Source: Cyanobium sp. FGCU6 (GTDB lineage Bacteria; Cyanobacteriota; Cyanobacteriia; PCC-6307; Cyanobiaceae). From it: DNA of 64,000 nt. The DNA is taken from NCBI GenBank assembly GCA_024958655.1, contig JANWUR010000005.1, forward strand, positions 49,389-113,388, in the 5' to 3' direction. The position numbers and the translations under genes are program-made. The notes under the pieces were generated by a model. That model had not been told where the DNA came from. It worked only from the letters and a program-made list of their open reading frames with translations, and ran no database searches. Positions 1 through 9,056 of the stretch are shown here, in pieces. Position 1 is the first letter of the stretch. Every line of letters starts with the position of its first letter.

Positions 1-331
1 GAAGGATCAGCACCAGGAGGGCATTTCCGACAAGCCCTGCCGTGGCATCCTCCCGCTGCTCATCGCGCACGGTGAGCGGGACCTGGGCCTGTTCAGCCGT
101 GCGCAGCAACTGCTGGTTCTCGCTGAAGACCGGCACGCGCAGGTTGCGGCCATCCTTGAACTGCACATCCACCACCCGCTGGCGGGGGGAGAGTTCAAGG
201 GAGCGGACCTTGCCGTTGCTGACGTCCTGCAGCAACTGGCTGTACGAGGGGGTACCAGCCCCCGATCCCCAGAGGGTGAACGGACGGGGCTCGGATGGCC
301 GCGGGGCCGGGGCGGGCGTACTGCTGCTCAC
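1..331 (-). CDS. ftsH: FtsH-type membrane ATP-dependent zinc metalloprotease, N-terminal part only
   Basis: The gene runs off the left edge, so only about 110 N-terminal residues are seen. After a short Pro/Ser-rich start, the protein reads YSQLLQDVSNGKVRSLEL and then a strand-rich segment (VVDVQFKDGRNLRVPVFSEN), which is the signature of the FtsH periplasmic/lumenal domain, followed by the start of a hydrophobic stretch (GNALLVLIL) at the edge. FtsH proteases anchor in the thylakoid or plasma membrane and degrade damaged membrane proteins such as D1. I chose the GTG start at 331 because a TAA lies in frame a few codons upstream. The AAA and zinc motifs lie outside the window, so a proteolytically active product is assumed, not seen. 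Confidence 0.85.
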   Translation of the reverse strand, partial: MSSSTPAPAPRPSEPRPFTLWGSGAGTPSYSQLLQDVSNGKVRSLELSPRQRVVDVQFKDGRNLRVPVFSENQQLLRTAEQAQVPLTVRDEQREDATAGLVGNALLVLIL

Positions 332-419
332 AGGGGTCCCTGGGTAGCCAAAACTTTAGCGATTTGACGAAAGGCAAGTCGGCAGCGGAAGATCATCGTT
401 TGGTTCAAAAGGAAGCGGG

Positions 420-599
420 ATGGCTGTTCCCAAGAAGAAAACCTCCAAAGGCAAGCGGAACCAGCGCCATGCCCACTGGAAGGCCAAGGCAGGCGTCGCC
501 GCCGCCAAGGCCCTTTCGATCGGCAAAGCCGTGCTGAGCGGCCGGGCTCAGGGCTTCGTCTATCCCATCGCCGAGGAAGCGGAAGAGGCCGAAGGCTGA
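420..599 (+). CDS. rpmF: 50S ribosomal protein L32
   Basis: This 59-residue basic protein starts [20 protein letters not shown], the hallmark of L32 (bL32) in cyanobacteria and plastids, and ends in an acidic tail. It is a structural protein of the large ribosomal subunit near the peptidyl-transferase region. The zinc-binding Cys pairs of some bacterial L32 are absent, as is normal for cyanobacteria. An AAGGAAG stretch just upstream could serve as ribosome binding site. The 3' end overlaps the end of the convergent glycerate kinase gene by about 40 bases. Confidence 0.97.
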   Translation: MAVPKKKTSKGKRNQRHAHWKAKAGVAAAKALSIGKAVLSGRAQGFVYPIAEEAEEAEG

Positions 600-1570
600 G
601 CGCAGGGCCGGCGGCAGCGTCGCCGGCCATCGAGTTCCACCACCCCCATCAGGGGCAGGTCGGCCTCAGAGGAGCTGGTGACCATCCCCTGCCCCACCAG
701 GGGATCCTGGTAGAGGGGTGGCGGCAGTGAGGCGAGCGTGGCCCTCACCAGGGCACGCACCTCCTCTGCTCGCATCCAACCTCCACCGGAACGGCGTTGG
801 CGGGCTTCGGCCTGCAGCCTCCAGCGGTAGGGAAGAGTCCAGTTCAGAGGGCGCAGCAACCAGAGGCCGTCGGCCATCTGCCAAAGCGGAAGGTATTCCC
901 TCAGTTCGCGGTTCCAGCGCGGAAGCCACTGCAACTCCTGTGGGGTGAGTGCAAGCCCCTGGCCCGGGTCTGTGCAACCCCCGGCTATCCGCCCGGAGGC
1001 CGTCAGCAAAGACAGCGCGTCCTCCCCCAAGGGCCGGCAGCCCATCAGCCATCCCTCCAGCACCAGGGCATCAGCAGCAAGGCCCTTCGCCTGCGGGGCC
1101 CGCTCCCCCCGCCCGCCCGCGAGGGTCTTGTCGAAGCGGGGCAGCAGCAGCACCCCCCTGGCCCGCCAGTCGGCCAGGCGCTGAAGCAGAAGAGGCAGAT
1201 CATGACTTCCCGGCGGCACCCGGCTGACCCCGAAGGGGTTGCCAGCCAGCACCGCCAGCCTGCGGTCGAGGGGAAGATAGAGATCATCGATCGAGGCCAC
1301 GGCCAGTCGCACGCCTGCCTGTGGGGCCAGGGCCTCCAGCAGCCGGCCGAGGGTGGATTTGCCAGAGCCCACCGGCCCGTTGAGCAGCATCAACGGACGC
1401 GGCCCGCCGCCCGCGACCCGTTCGGCCAGCGCATTGAGCAGCGGCAGGGCGAAAGCGTCCCGTAAAACCGGATCGGTGCGATCGACCAGCGCCACGACCC
1501 CAGGATCCGCTCCGGCCAGACGCCGCTGCCAGGCCACGATCCCCGCAGCCGATGGGTCTTCAGGTTCCAA
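560..1570 (-). CDS. glyK: D-glycerate 3-kinase (plant/cyanobacterial GLYK type)
   Basis: The product (about 336 aa) phosphorylates D-glycerate to 3-phosphoglycerate, the last step of photorespiration. A Walker A loop GPVGSGKS lies at residues 65-72, followed by IDDLYLP and [12 protein letters not shown], segments typical of the GLYK/phosphoribulokinase-like P-loop kinases. The start is an TTG overlapping the end of the upstream ycf20 gene by 11 bases; a GTG eleven codons further in is an alternative. The last 25 or so residues (after GVVELDGRR) read antisense through rpmF and look unconserved. It is the third gene of a minus-strand set HAD-ycf20-glyK with overlapping ends. Confidence 0.93.
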   Translation of the reverse strand: MEPEDPSAAGIVAWQRRLAGADPGVVALVDRTDPVLRDAFALPLLNALAERVAGGGPRPLMLLNGPVGSGKSTLGRLLEALAPQAGVRLAVASIDDLYLPLDRRLAVLAGNPFGVSRVPPGSHDLPLLLQRLADWRARGVLLLPRFDKTLAGGRGERAPQAKGLAADALVLEGWLMGCRPLGEDALSLLTASGRIAGGCTDPGQGLALTPQELQWLPRWNRELREYLPLWQMADGLWLLRPLNWTLPYRWRLQAEARQRRSGGGWMRAEEVRALVRATLASLPPPLYQDPLVGQGMVTSSSEADLPLMGVVELDGRRRCRRPCAQPSASSASSAMG

Positions 1571-1907
1571 GCTTGAACGCTTCCAGCACCACGGACAGCA
1601 TCAGGCCGATGCGCAGGTTGTCGGCCACCACCCAGCCCAGCGAGGGCTCATCGCGAACCAGGTGGGTGCGCAGCCGCACCATCACCTCGAAGGCCAGAAC
1701 GAGCAGCAGCACCATCGCCGGCCGCCCACCCGGCACGGCCTCCATCAGCAGGCTGGTGAGGTTCTGACCCAGGTAGAACCCCACCAACAGAGCGAGAAGC
1801 GCCAGGCTGCCGGCCCGCCAGCTGTTGCGCAGCTGGCCCAGCACCCGGCGGCTCCAGCTCGCGGTCAGTCCCTGGTAGCGGGTGCGCTGGAAGGGCCGGC
1901 GGCTCAT
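1560..1907 (-). CDS. ycf20: Ycf20 / DUF565 membrane protein
   Basis: This protein of about 115 residues has two hydrophobic segments (LALLALLVGFYLGQNLTSL and PAMVLLLVLAFEVMV) with the GFYLGQ turn characteristic of the Ycf20/DUF565 family. The family occurs in cyanobacteria and chloroplasts; a link to non-photochemical quenching has been reported for the algal homologue, but its biochemical role is unknown. I use the ATG at 1907 because it overlaps the stop of the upstream phosphatase gene as ATGA, suggesting translational coupling; an in-frame extension upstream would run into that gene. Confidence 0.85.
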   Translation of the reverse strand: MSRRPFQRTRYQGLTASWSRRVLGQLRNSWRAGSLALLALLVGFYLGQNLTSLLMEAVPGGRPAMVLLLVLAFEVMVRLRTHLVRDEPSLGWVVADNLRIGLMLSVVLEAFKLGT

Positions 1908-2671
1908 GGGGCCTCGATCAGCTGCTGGAGCCACGACAGCGTGATCGGCCCGGCGGGGCCACGAGCCTTGGACGGCATGGCGACCGGTGCCGGGCCCTCC
2001 CCACTGCCGAGCCCGTTCACCACCGCCCGGGCGTGACGGAATGCGGAGGCGGGTTCATGCCGGGACAGACGGCTGAGGGTGACCACACAGGTCAGGCCAG
2101 CGGCGTGGGCGGCGGCCAGACCGCCGGCGGAATCCTCGAGCACCAGCACGCGGGCGGGATCGAGAGCCAGACGGCTCAATGCCAGCCGGTAGCCCTCGGG
2201 ATCGGGTTTCTTGGCGATCACATCCTCGCCGCAGATCCAGGTGCGGAAGGCGGCGGACACCGAAGCCAGGGCGCCGGCCGCGAGAGCCTCCACGGCAGCC
2301 CGGCTGCTGGCGGTGACGATCGCCTGCGTGAGGCCGGCCTCGGCTGCCTCGGTGATCAGCCGCTCCACCCCGGAGCGCAGCGGCAGTGAACCGGCACGCA
2401 CCAGGGCCGTGTAGTGACGCTGCTTGGCCTGCACCAGGCCATCGAGCCGCTGCTCGGCTGGAGCCTCTCCCTCCTGGTCCCGCAACCAGGTGCGCAGCCG
2501 ATCGCGACCGCCGCTGACCTTCAAAAGCCGCAGGTAGGTCTCGGGATCCCAGCGGTAGGGCTCGCCGCGCTCGGCGAAGGCCTGGTTGAAGGCCGGCAGA
2601 TGCCCGTCGAACTCGGTCTCGGCCAGGGTGCCGTCCAGATCCCAGAACAATGCCGCAAGCGGTGGGGCCAT
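1904..2671 (-). CDS. HAD-superfamily phosphatase, CbbY type
   Basis: The protein (about 255 aa) begins with the HAD nucleophile motif DLDGTLAETE (Asp11 and Asp13), has a helical cap with a GGRDRL element, the conserved Lys in AKKPDPEGY and the Mg-binding LEDSAGG motif. It belongs with CbbY-like proteins, which in phototrophs dephosphorylate xylulose-1,5-bisphosphate, a Rubisco inhibitor; the substrate here is inferred. The ATG at 2671 is chosen because the motif normally lies within the first 15 residues and a longer frame would overlap recJ. It leads the HAD-ycf20-glyK set. Confidence 0.85.
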   Translation of the reverse strand: MAPPLAALFWDLDGTLAETEFDGHLPAFNQAFAERGEPYRWDPETYLRLLKVSGGRDRLRTWLRDQEGEAPAEQRLDGLVQAKQRHYTALVRAGSLPLRSGVERLITEAAEAGLTQAIVTASSRAAVEALAAGALASVSAAFRTWICGEDVIAKKPDPEGYRLALSRLALDPARVLVLEDSAGGLAAAHAAGLTCVVTLSRLSRHEPASAFRHARAVVNGLGSGEGPAPVAMPSKARGPAGPITLSWLQQLIEAP

Positions 2672-2719
2672 GGCCGTGGGGCCGGACGGGGTTGGCGCCC
2701 CGAACGTAGACCCCCCGGC

Positions 2720-4657
2720 GTGAGGGCCGACCAGGGGCACAATGCCTCAAGCCGCTGCTCGCTCCTGAACTCCTCTCCGTCCGAGGCCTGCTGGCGGCTC
2801 CCCCCGACGGTGGGGTCTGACGATCTCGCCAGCCTGGCTGCGGCGCTGCGCGAGGGCGGGGTGCCGGAGCTCCCTCCGGAACTGCTGGTGGTGCTGCATC
2901 GGCGAGGCCTGGAGCAGTGGGAGGCGATCGCCGGACTGCTGGATCCGGCGCCGGCCCCCGAAGCGCTGGATCACTTCCCCGGGCTCGAGATCGCCTTGCT
3001 GCGTCTGGAACAGGCCTGCCGCCTGCGGGAGGGGGTGGCGATCTGCGGCGACTATGACGCCGATGGCATGACCAGCACGGCGCTGCTGGTGGGGGTGCTG
3101 CGACGGCTCGGTGCCAGGCCGCAGGCAGCGATACCGAGCCGGATGGCCGATGGCTACGGCCTCAACCCCGGCATGGTCGAGCGGCTGGCGGCTGAGGGTT
3201 TGCGTCTGCTGGTCACCGTCGACAATGGCGTCTCGGCCCGGGAGGCGCTGGAGCGGGCCCAGTCCCTGGGGGTGGAGGTGATCCTCACCGACCATCACAG
3301 CCTGCCGGAGGAGCTGCCGCCCCATCTGGCCCTGCTCCATCCGGCGGTCACCCCCGAGCGCTCCCCCTACCGGGGCCTGGCGGGGGTGGGTCTGGCCCAT
3401 CTGCTGGCCAGCAGTCTGTGTCGAAGGCTCGGAAGAAGGGATGGTCTGGAGATCGCCCAGAACCTGTTCTGCATCGGCACGATCGCCGACATGGCTCCCC
3501 TGCATGGGGTGAACCGGCGCTGGCTGATCGACGGGCTCCCCGGCCTGAGGCACAGCCCTCTGGCGGGCCTTCGGGCCCTGCAGCAGATCGCTGGCCTTGA
3601 GGACGTCCCCCTCGACGCTGAAGCCGTGGGGTTCCAGCTCGCCCCGCGGATCAACGCCGTGGGCCGTCTCGGCGATCCCCTGCTGGTGGTGGACCTGCTC
3701 ACCACCACGGATGCCCAACGGGCACAGGAGCTGGCACGGGCCTGCGAGGTGCTGAACCGCCAGCGAAAAGAACTCTGCCAGGCGATCGAAGCGGAGGCCC
3801 TGGCCCTGCTGGAGGCCGATGGCGAGAGGCGTTCCACCTTTCTGCTGCTGGCCCAGAGTCACTGGCACCACGGCGTGATCGGCATCGTCGCCGCCCGGCT
3901 GGTGGAGCGGTTCGGCCGCCCGGTGGCACTGCTGGCTGGGGATGGCGACGGCCGGCTGCGGGCCTCGGTGCGGGCCCCGAAAGGCTTTGCCGTCGATCGC
4001 AGCCTCGCGGCCTGCGCCGACCTGCTGGAGCACTTCGGCGGTCATCCGGCCGCAGGAGGCTTCACGGTGCGCGCCGAGGTGGTGGCCCGCCTGCATGAGC
4101 GTCTGGATCAGCTCGCCGAAGAATGGCTGGGCGAGCGGGGCAGCACGCTCCCGGTGGAGCCGGAGGCCCTGCTACCGCTGGAGCGCATCGACGAGGCGTT
4201 CTGGCGGCAGCTGCAGCGGCTCGAACCGTTCGGGATCGGCAACCCGGCTCCGATCTTCTGGAGCACCGGCTGTCGCATCGCTGCCCAGAAGGTGCTGCGT
4301 GGAGGCCATCTCCAGCTGCAGCTCGAGCAGGGGGGCAGGCAACTGCGGGCGATGGCCTGGCGCTGGACCGGGGAGCAGCAGCTGGACAGGCCGGTGGATG
4401 TGGCTTACCGCATCCGTCGGGACCGCTGGCAGGGCGTGGAACGTCTCCAGCTGGATCTGGTGGGCCTCAGGCCAAGCCCGGAGGGCGAAGTGATGCTGCG
4501 TCGCGGCCAAAGGGCCTACTGGTGCCGACGCAGGGGCGACAGCGTGGTGGTGCGCAACGCCGCAGGACGGGAAGTGATGGACTCAGAAACCGATCATCCA
4601 CCCTATGTACGCTCCCTGCTCGAGGAAGCCGCCATGGCCCTGGGCCTGGCGGCCTGA
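2720..4657 (+). CDS. recJ: Single-stranded-DNA-specific 5'-3' exonuclease RecJ
   Basis: This enzyme degrades single-stranded DNA 5' to 3' in recombinational, mismatch and base excision repair. The DHH-family motifs are present: GDYDADGMTSTA around residue 110, VTVDNGVSA, LTDHHSLPE, and the DHHA1 element GHPAAGGFTV. From the GTG at 2720 the product would be about 645 aa, longer than E. coli RecJ (577) because of a C-terminal OB-like and cyanobacterial tail. The start is uncertain: the ATG at 2741 is out of frame, and the first recognisable residues begin at WRLPP near 2798. The frame also extends upstream antisense to the phosphatase gene, which I regard as non-coding. Confidence 0.92.
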   Translation: MRADQGHNASSRCSLLNSSPSEACWRLPPTVGSDDLASLAAALREGGVPELPPELLVVLHRRGLEQWEAIAGLLDPAPAPEALDHFPGLEIALLRLEQACRLREGVAICGDYDADGMTSTALLVGVLRRLGARPQAAIPSRMADGYGLNPGMVERLAAEGLRLLVTVDNGVSAREALERAQSLGVEVILTDHHSLPEELPPHLALLHPAVTPERSPYRGLAGVGLAHLLASSLCRRLGRRDGLEIAQNLFCIGTIADMAPLHGVNRRWLIDGLPGLRHSPLAGLRALQQIAGLEDVPLDAEAVGFQLAPRINAVGRLGDPLLVVDLLTTTDAQRAQELARACEVLNRQRKELCQAIEAEALALLEADGERRSTFLLLAQSHWHHGVIGIVAARLVERFGRPVALLAGDGDGRLRASVRAPKGFAVDRSLAACADLLEHFGGHPAAGGFTVRAEVVARLHERLDQLAEEWLGERGSTLPVEPEALLPLERIDEAFWRQLQRLEPFGIGNPAPIFWSTGCRIAAQKVLRGGHLQLQLEQGGRQLRAMAWRWTGEQQLDRPVDVAYRIRRDRWQGVERLQLDLVGLRPSPEGEVMLRRGQRAYWCRRRGDSVVVRNAAGREVMDSETDHPPYVRSLLEEAAMALGLAA

Positions 4658-4667
4658 GGCAAGGATT

Positions 4668-4775
4668 TCAGAGAGCGCCTCGGCGGTAGAACAGGATGAA
4701 GATCACGGCCGGGCCGGCCAGGGTGATCAGGGCCAGGGCTCCGAAGTTGGCGATCAGATGGAAGTCGATGCCCAT
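4668..4775 (-). CDS. psb30: Photosystem II reaction centre protein Psb30 (Ycf12)
   Basis: This 35-residue single-span protein reads [20 protein letters not shown] and ends [10 protein letters not shown], the classic Psb30/Ycf12 sequence. It sits in the photosystem II core next to cytochrome b559 and stabilises the complex. The ATG at 4775 gives the standard length; upstream in-frame codons exist but do not resemble the family. It converges on recJ and diverges from the Cys-cluster protein across about 130 bases that should hold both promoters. Confidence 0.95.
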
Positions 4776-4906
4776 GGTTCGGTGGCTCTCGCGAGAGGAA
4801 GCAGGTGCGACCCTAGGTGGCCGTCGCCCCTGGGCAGGCCCAGGGCCGTTGGCGTTGTGACGGCTTGTCACAGGAACACGCCCCCACCCTGTGTATGAAT
4901 AGGTCG

Positions 4907-5257
4907 ATGAAGCACTGGCGTTGCATCAGTGGCTGCGGTGCCTGCTGCCGCCTGGATCCCTCGCTTCGGAGTGAGGCCCTGGAGGCCCTCAGCCCGGAGC
5001 AACGGATGCTGTATCTCTCGATGGTGGGGCCGGATGGCTGGTGCGTGCACTTCGACACCGGTGGCCGTCGCTGCCGCATCTACGACCTGCGCCCCGACTT
5101 CTGCCGGGTGGAGAACCTGATGCGGCTGTTCGGGGCGGAGGGCGACGATGCCAATGCCTTGGCGATCGCCTGCTGCACCGAGCAGATCCGCTGCGAAGAC
5201 GGAGGCCGTGGCAGGGTGATGCGGCGCTTCCGTCGTGCGATCCGCCGTCAGCCATGA
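4907..5257 (+). CDS. YkgJ/UPF0153-type cysteine-cluster protein
   Basis: The protein (116 aa from the ATG at 4907) carries a metal-binding cysteine cluster [12 protein letters not shown] near the N-terminus and further cysteines in [14 protein letters not shown] and ACC, the pattern of the UPF0153 (YkgJ) family, thought to bind zinc or an Fe-S cluster. Function is unknown. An ATG four codons upstream is an alternative start. The stop overlaps the next ATG (ATGA), so it is translationally coupled to the half-size UPF0016 protein, suggesting a shared role in metal handling; that link is inferred. Confidence 0.85.
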
Positions 5258-5616
5258 GCCAGCCCCCCGAGAACGACGCTGCCGCCGACACCTCCGCCGG
5301 CGGCCGGCCCGGCAACTGGGGCGCGGTGTTTCTCTCCACCGCCACCACGGTGTTTCTGGCGGAACTGGGCGACAAGACCCAGCTCGCCGCCCTGCTGCTG
5401 TCAGCCGAGTCGGGGAGGCCGGTGGTGGTGTTCTTCGGCGCGTCCCTGGCCCTGATCAGCTCCAGCCTGGTGGGAGTGCTGCTGGGACGCTGGCTCTCCA
5501 CTGTGATGGAGCCGCGCCAACTCGAGCGGGCCGCAGGGGTGCTGATGGTGGCCCTGGGCCTGTGGCTGGGCCGCCAGGCGGTGGTGCATCTGGCACCCCT
5601 TCCCGCCGGCGTCTGA
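5254..5616 (+). CDS. Half-size UPF0016/GDT1-family Mn2+ transporter subunit, first
   Basis: The 120-residue protein holds one UPF0016 unit: the signature ELGDKTQLA followed by two further hydrophobic segments. Full-size UPF0016 proteins (Mnx in Synechocystis, PAM71 in plants) carry two such units and move Mn2+ (and Ca2+). Here the two units are separate adjacent genes, so the products probably pair to make one transporter in the thylakoid or plasma membrane. The gene is coupled to the upstream Cys-cluster gene by an ATGA overlap and followed 46 bases later by the second half. Confidence 0.9.
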   Translation: MSQPPENDAAADTSAGGRPGNWGAVFLSTATTVFLAELGDKTQLAALLLSAESGRPVVVFFGASLALISSSLVGVLLGRWLSTVMEPRQLERAAGVLMVALGLWLGRQAVVHLAPLPAGV

Positions 5617-5662
5617 TCCGTCTCTTCCCCGCTCGCTCCCCGACGTTCGCCTGCTGCCTCCG

Positions 5663-6013
5663 ATGCTCGCCCTGCTCGCTTCCACCTTCGCCACGGTCTT
5701 CCTGGCGGAACTGGGCGACAAGACCCAGCTCGCGATCGTGAGTATCAGCGGCACCTCCAGCCGGCCTGGGGCGGTGTTCGCGGGCAGTGCGGTGGCCCTG
5801 GTGCTCGCCAGCCTGGTGGGCGCGGCTGCCGGCGGCTCGCTCTCAAGCGTCATCCCCACCGATGCGCTCCAGCTGGCGGCCTCCCTGGGCTTCCTGATCA
5901 TCGGCAGCCGGCTGATCCTCCGCTCACGGGAGGAACCGGAATCGGCGGCAGAGGCACCTGGCGAAGCGCCGCCGGCCAGCGCTGACGGGGAGAAGGCTCC
6001 CACCGCTCCCTAA
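5663..6013 (+). CDS. Half-size UPF0016/GDT1-family Mn2+ transporter subunit, second
   Basis: This 116-residue protein begins almost directly with the transport motif (LASTFATVFLAELGDKTQLA) and has three hydrophobic segments plus an acidic, Ala/Pro-rich tail. Together with the preceding gene it supplies the second half of a UPF0016-type cation exchanger expected to export excess Mn2+ from the cytoplasm. The start ATG at 5663 leaves only five residues before the first membrane span. The pairing is inferred from adjacency and complementary half size. Confidence 0.9.
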   Translation: MLALLASTFATVFLAELGDKTQLAIVSISGTSSRPGAVFAGSAVALVLASLVGAAAGGSLSSVIPTDALQLAASLGFLIIGSRLILRSREEPESAAEAPGEAPPASADGEKAPTAP

Positions 6014-6107
6014 AGTCAGCGATCCGATGCCGTGGGTGCGCCGCTCCGTCCCAGAGAAGCGGATTCCGTGGTGCCGCCGCCGCCCATCCCCCTGATCCCG
6101 CCCGCCG

Positions 6108-8408
6108 ATGAAGTTCACGGTCGCCGACCTGCTCGACCAGCTGTCCACCAGCGAAACCCTTCCTCTGGCGAATCTGGAGAAGGCTCTCGGCCTGGCGGAT
6201 GCCCAGGAGAAGCAGCAGTTGCGCATCGGCATCGACGCCCTGATTCGCCTGGAACTGCTGCAGGAGACGCCTGACGGCCTCCTGAGGCGAGAGGTGCCGG
6301 AGCTGGTCACCGCACGGCTGCGCTGTTCCAGCAAGGGCTTCTGCTTCGCCCTGCGCGAAGACGGCGGCGAGGACATCTACATCCGGGATCACCAGCTCAA
6401 CCACGCCTGGAACGGGGATCGGGTGCTGGTGCGCATCACTCGGGAGGGGGGGCGGCGACGCTCGCCGGAGGGCGGCGTCCAGTGCGTGCTTGAACGGACT
6501 ACCACCAGCCTGCTGGCCCAGGTGGAGCGCCAGGACTCCCGGCTGGTGGCGATGCCCCTCGACGATCGGCTGCTCACCGCCATCGACCTTCCCGAAGAAG
6601 ACAGCGCACACCTCGAACCTGCGGAACCGGCGGTGGTGGACGTGCGCATCGACCGCTTCCCCGTGGGCCAGTTCCCGGCCCAGGGTCATGTCGCCCGCAG
6701 CCTGCCGGTGTCCGGCGGCGAGGAGGCCGACCTCGACCTGCTGCTCACCAAGCACCGTCTGCACGAGCGGCCCACCGCTCCCCGGGCCTCCCTCCGCTCC
6801 CCCAGCAGCAGCCGCCAGGACCTCACGGCCCTCGTGACCCTTCTGCCCACCGGGTGGAAGGCTCCGGAAGCGCCGGTTCTGCCCGCCCTCTCCCTTGAGG
6901 AGCGTGAAGGCGGCTGGCGGCTGTGGCTGCACGCCCCCGCCGTGGCCGAACGGGTGGGAGCCGGCACCAGCCTCGACACCTGGATGCGGGATCAGGGCGA
7001 GGCGCTCTGCCTCGGGAACCGCTGGCTGCCCCTGCTCACCCCTGCCCTGACCAAGGCCTCCCAGTTCCGGGTGGGCGAGGAGCAGGAGGCCGTGTCCGTG
7101 GCGATGGAGCTGAACGCCGCGGGCGAGCTGGAGCACTACCGCTTCGCCCTCAGCCGGATCAGTCCCACAGCAGCAGTGGATGCCGCCGCTCTCACCGCTC
7201 TCGGGGAGCGCAAGCCCAGGTCCCGCACCGTACCAGCCGCCCTCAAGCCACTGAAGGATCAGCTGCCGGTGCTGGAGCAGCTCGTGGCCCTGGCCAGCCT
7301 GCTCCGCCAGCGGCGCCTGGCCTCCGGCTCGATCGATCTCGATCTGCCGATGCCGGAGCTCGATCGCCTCGGCGACCTGCGCGTGCCCGCCCCCGATGCC
7401 GCCCTGCGCGGATGGCTTGTGGAACTGCCGGCGGCGGATCCGGTGGGGCTGCTACGGGAAGCGGTGCTGGTGGCTCACAGGGCCCTCGGACGCCACCTGG
7501 CCGCCCTCAGTCTGCCGGCCCTGTTCGCCCGCAACAGCGCCGCAGATCCGGCGGAGATCAACGAGGTTGCCAAGGCAGCGCTGGCTCTGGAGATCCCGCT
7601 GGAGTTGAGCCCCGAAGGCAACGCCAGCGCCGCCGAACTCGCAGCGGCCTTTGCCTCCACCGACCGGAGCCGGGGTCTGCAGCAGCAGCTGCGCAGCAGC
7701 CTGAGCCAGGTCCAGCTGGCGGAGGGACCCGGGGAGCATGCCCTGGCCGGGGAGTACGAGGCTTTCGCCCCCTGGTGCTGTCCAGGCCTCCACTACGCCG
7801 ACTTCTGGAATCAGCAGCTGCTGGTGACCCTCCTCACCGAGGGCAAGGACCGCCCGAGCGTACGTCACAAGACCAGCGTCGATCTTGCCTCCGACAGCTG
7901 CCACGGGGCAGTGGACTGGCCGTTGTTCGCCCCGGCCGTGCTGGCCCCGTTCGAACAGGCCCGGACCCGGGGACTGGCCCAGCGGCTCAACGGGCGCACC
8001 CGCTTCCTGCAGGAGCTGCAGGACGACACCCTGGCAATGGCGCAGGCCCGCCACGCCGAACCTCTGGTGGGGCAGACGTTGCCTGGGGTGATCAGCGGCG
8101 TGCAGAGCTACGGGTTCTTCGTGGAGGTGCCCCCCTCGATGGTGGAGGGGCTGGTGCACGTGAGCTCGCTCAAGGACGATTGGTATGAGTACCGCAGCCG
8201 CCAGAACCGCCTGGTGGGGCGAAAGTACCGCCGCACCTACATGGTGGGTGATGCCGTGGAGGTGGAGATCCAGAAGGTGGATGCCCTGCGGCACCAGATC
8301 GATCTGGCGGTGCTCCAACCCGAACTGCCGGAGATCGAAGCGGAGCACGACGATGAAGCGATCCAGGAGTCCCGGACCGGCTTCGACGACGACGACCACG
8401 AGGACTGA
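6108..8408 (+). CDS. RNase II/R-family (RNB plus S1) protein with degenerate catalytic site
   Basis: The 766-residue protein has the RNase R architecture: an N-terminal winged-helix-like part, a cold-shock/OB region (SKGFCFALREDGGEDIYI near 75-92), an RNB domain recognisable at EGGWRLWLHAPAVAERV (267-283), and a C-terminal S1 domain (LPGVISGVQSYGFFVEV, GLVHVSSL) with an acidic end. Aligned by eye to E. coli RNase R, the metal-binding DxDDA motif is replaced by VLPALS near residue 258, and the FTSPIRRYPDL motif reads WCCPGLHYADF. Exonuclease activity is therefore doubtful; RNA binding through OB and S1 remains plausible. Cyanobacteria carry a related protein called Zam; whether this is its orthologue I cannot decide. 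It is followed closely by ubiX. Confidence 0.85.
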   Translation: MKFTVADLLDQLSTSETLPLANLEKALGLADAQEKQQLRIGIDALIRLELLQETPDGLLRREVPELVTARLRCSSKGFCFALREDGGEDIYIRDHQLNHAWNGDRVLVRITREGGRRRSPEGGVQCVLERTTTSLLAQVERQDSRLVAMPLDDRLLTAIDLPEEDSAHLEPAEPAVVDVRIDRFPVGQFPAQGHVARSLPVSGGEEADLDLLLTKHRLHERPTAPRASLRSPSSSRQDLTALVTLLPTGWKAPEAPVLPALSLEEREGGWRLWLHAPAVAERVGAGTSLDTWMRDQGEALCLGNRWLPLLTPALTKASQFRVGEEQEAVSVAMELNAAGELEHYRFALSRISPTAAVDAAALTALGERKPRSRTVPAALKPLKDQLPVLEQLVALASLLRQRRLASGSIDLDLPMPELDRLGDLRVPAPDAALRGWLVELPAADPVGLLREAVLVAHRALGRHLAALSLPALFARNSAADPAEINEVAKAALALEIPLELSPEGNASAAELAAAFASTDRSRGLQQQLRSSLSQVQLAEGPGEHALAGEYEAFAPWCCPGLHYADFWNQQLLVTLLTEGKDRPSVRHKTSVDLASDSCHGAVDWPLFAPAVLAPFEQARTRGLAQRLNGRTRFLQELQDDTLAMAQARHAEPLVGQTLPGVISGVQSYGFFVEVPPSMVEGLVHVSSLKDDWYEYRSRQNRLVGRKYRRTYMVGDAVEVEIQKVDALRHQIDLAVLQPELPEIEAEHDDEAIQESRTGFDDDDHED

Positions 8409-8411
8409 GCC

Positions 8412-9035
8412 ATGGATCCGGTGGTGCTGGCGGTCTCCGGCGCGTCCGCCCAGCCCCTGGCCGAGCGGGCGGTGGCTCTGCTGCTCGAGGCCGATCTCCC
8501 GGTGGAGATGGTCACCAGCCGCGGGGCGATCGGCGTGTGGCAGGCGGAGCTCGGCCTGCGGGTTCCCTCGGAACCGGAAGCCCAGGAACGGTTCTGGAGG
8601 GAGCGCACCCGCTGCCAGGGCGGCAGGCTGCGCTGCCATCGCTGGAATGACCAGGCGGCCGGCATCGCCAGCGGCAGCTTCCGTACCCAGGGGATGGTGA
8701 TCCTGCCGGCCAGCATGGGCACGGTGGGCCGGATCGCCTCGGGTGTGGCCCTCGATCTGATCGAGAGGGCGGCCGACGTGCATCTCAAGGAGGCGAGGCC
8801 CCTGGTGATCGCACCGCGGGAGCTGCCCTGGAACCTGGTGCACCTGCGCAACCTCACCGCCCTGGCGGAGGCGGGTGCCAGGATCGCGCCGCCGGTGCCG
8901 GCCTGGTACCACCGGCCGACCACGATCGAGGAGATGGTGGATTTCCTGGTGATCCGGGTGTTCGATGCCCTCGGTCTGGAGCTCGGCTCCCTGCGCCGTT
9001 GGCAGGGCCCCGTGGCGCCGTCATCTTCGCCCTGA
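8412..9035 (+). CDS. ubiX: Flavin prenyltransferase UbiX
   Basis: UbiX joins a dimethylallyl group to FMN to make prenylated FMN, the cofactor of UbiD-type decarboxylases used in plastoquinone/ubiquinone-like synthesis. The 207-residue product shows the Rossmann-type start [18 protein letters not shown], the FMN-binding [18 protein letters not shown] region and the late [13 protein letters not shown] segment, all typical of the family. It begins three bases after the RNB gene stop, which suggests cotranscription. Confidence 0.95.
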   Translation: MDPVVLAVSGASAQPLAERAVALLLEADLPVEMVTSRGAIGVWQAELGLRVPSEPEAQERFWRERTRCQGGRLRCHRWNDQAAGIASGSFRTQGMVILPASMGTVGRIASGVALDLIERAADVHLKEARPLVIAPRELPWNLVHLRNLTALAEAGARIAPPVPAWYHRPTTIEEMVDFLVIRVFDALGLELGSLRRWQGPVAPSSSP

Positions 9036-9056
9036 GGCCCCTTTCGCCCGCCGCCC

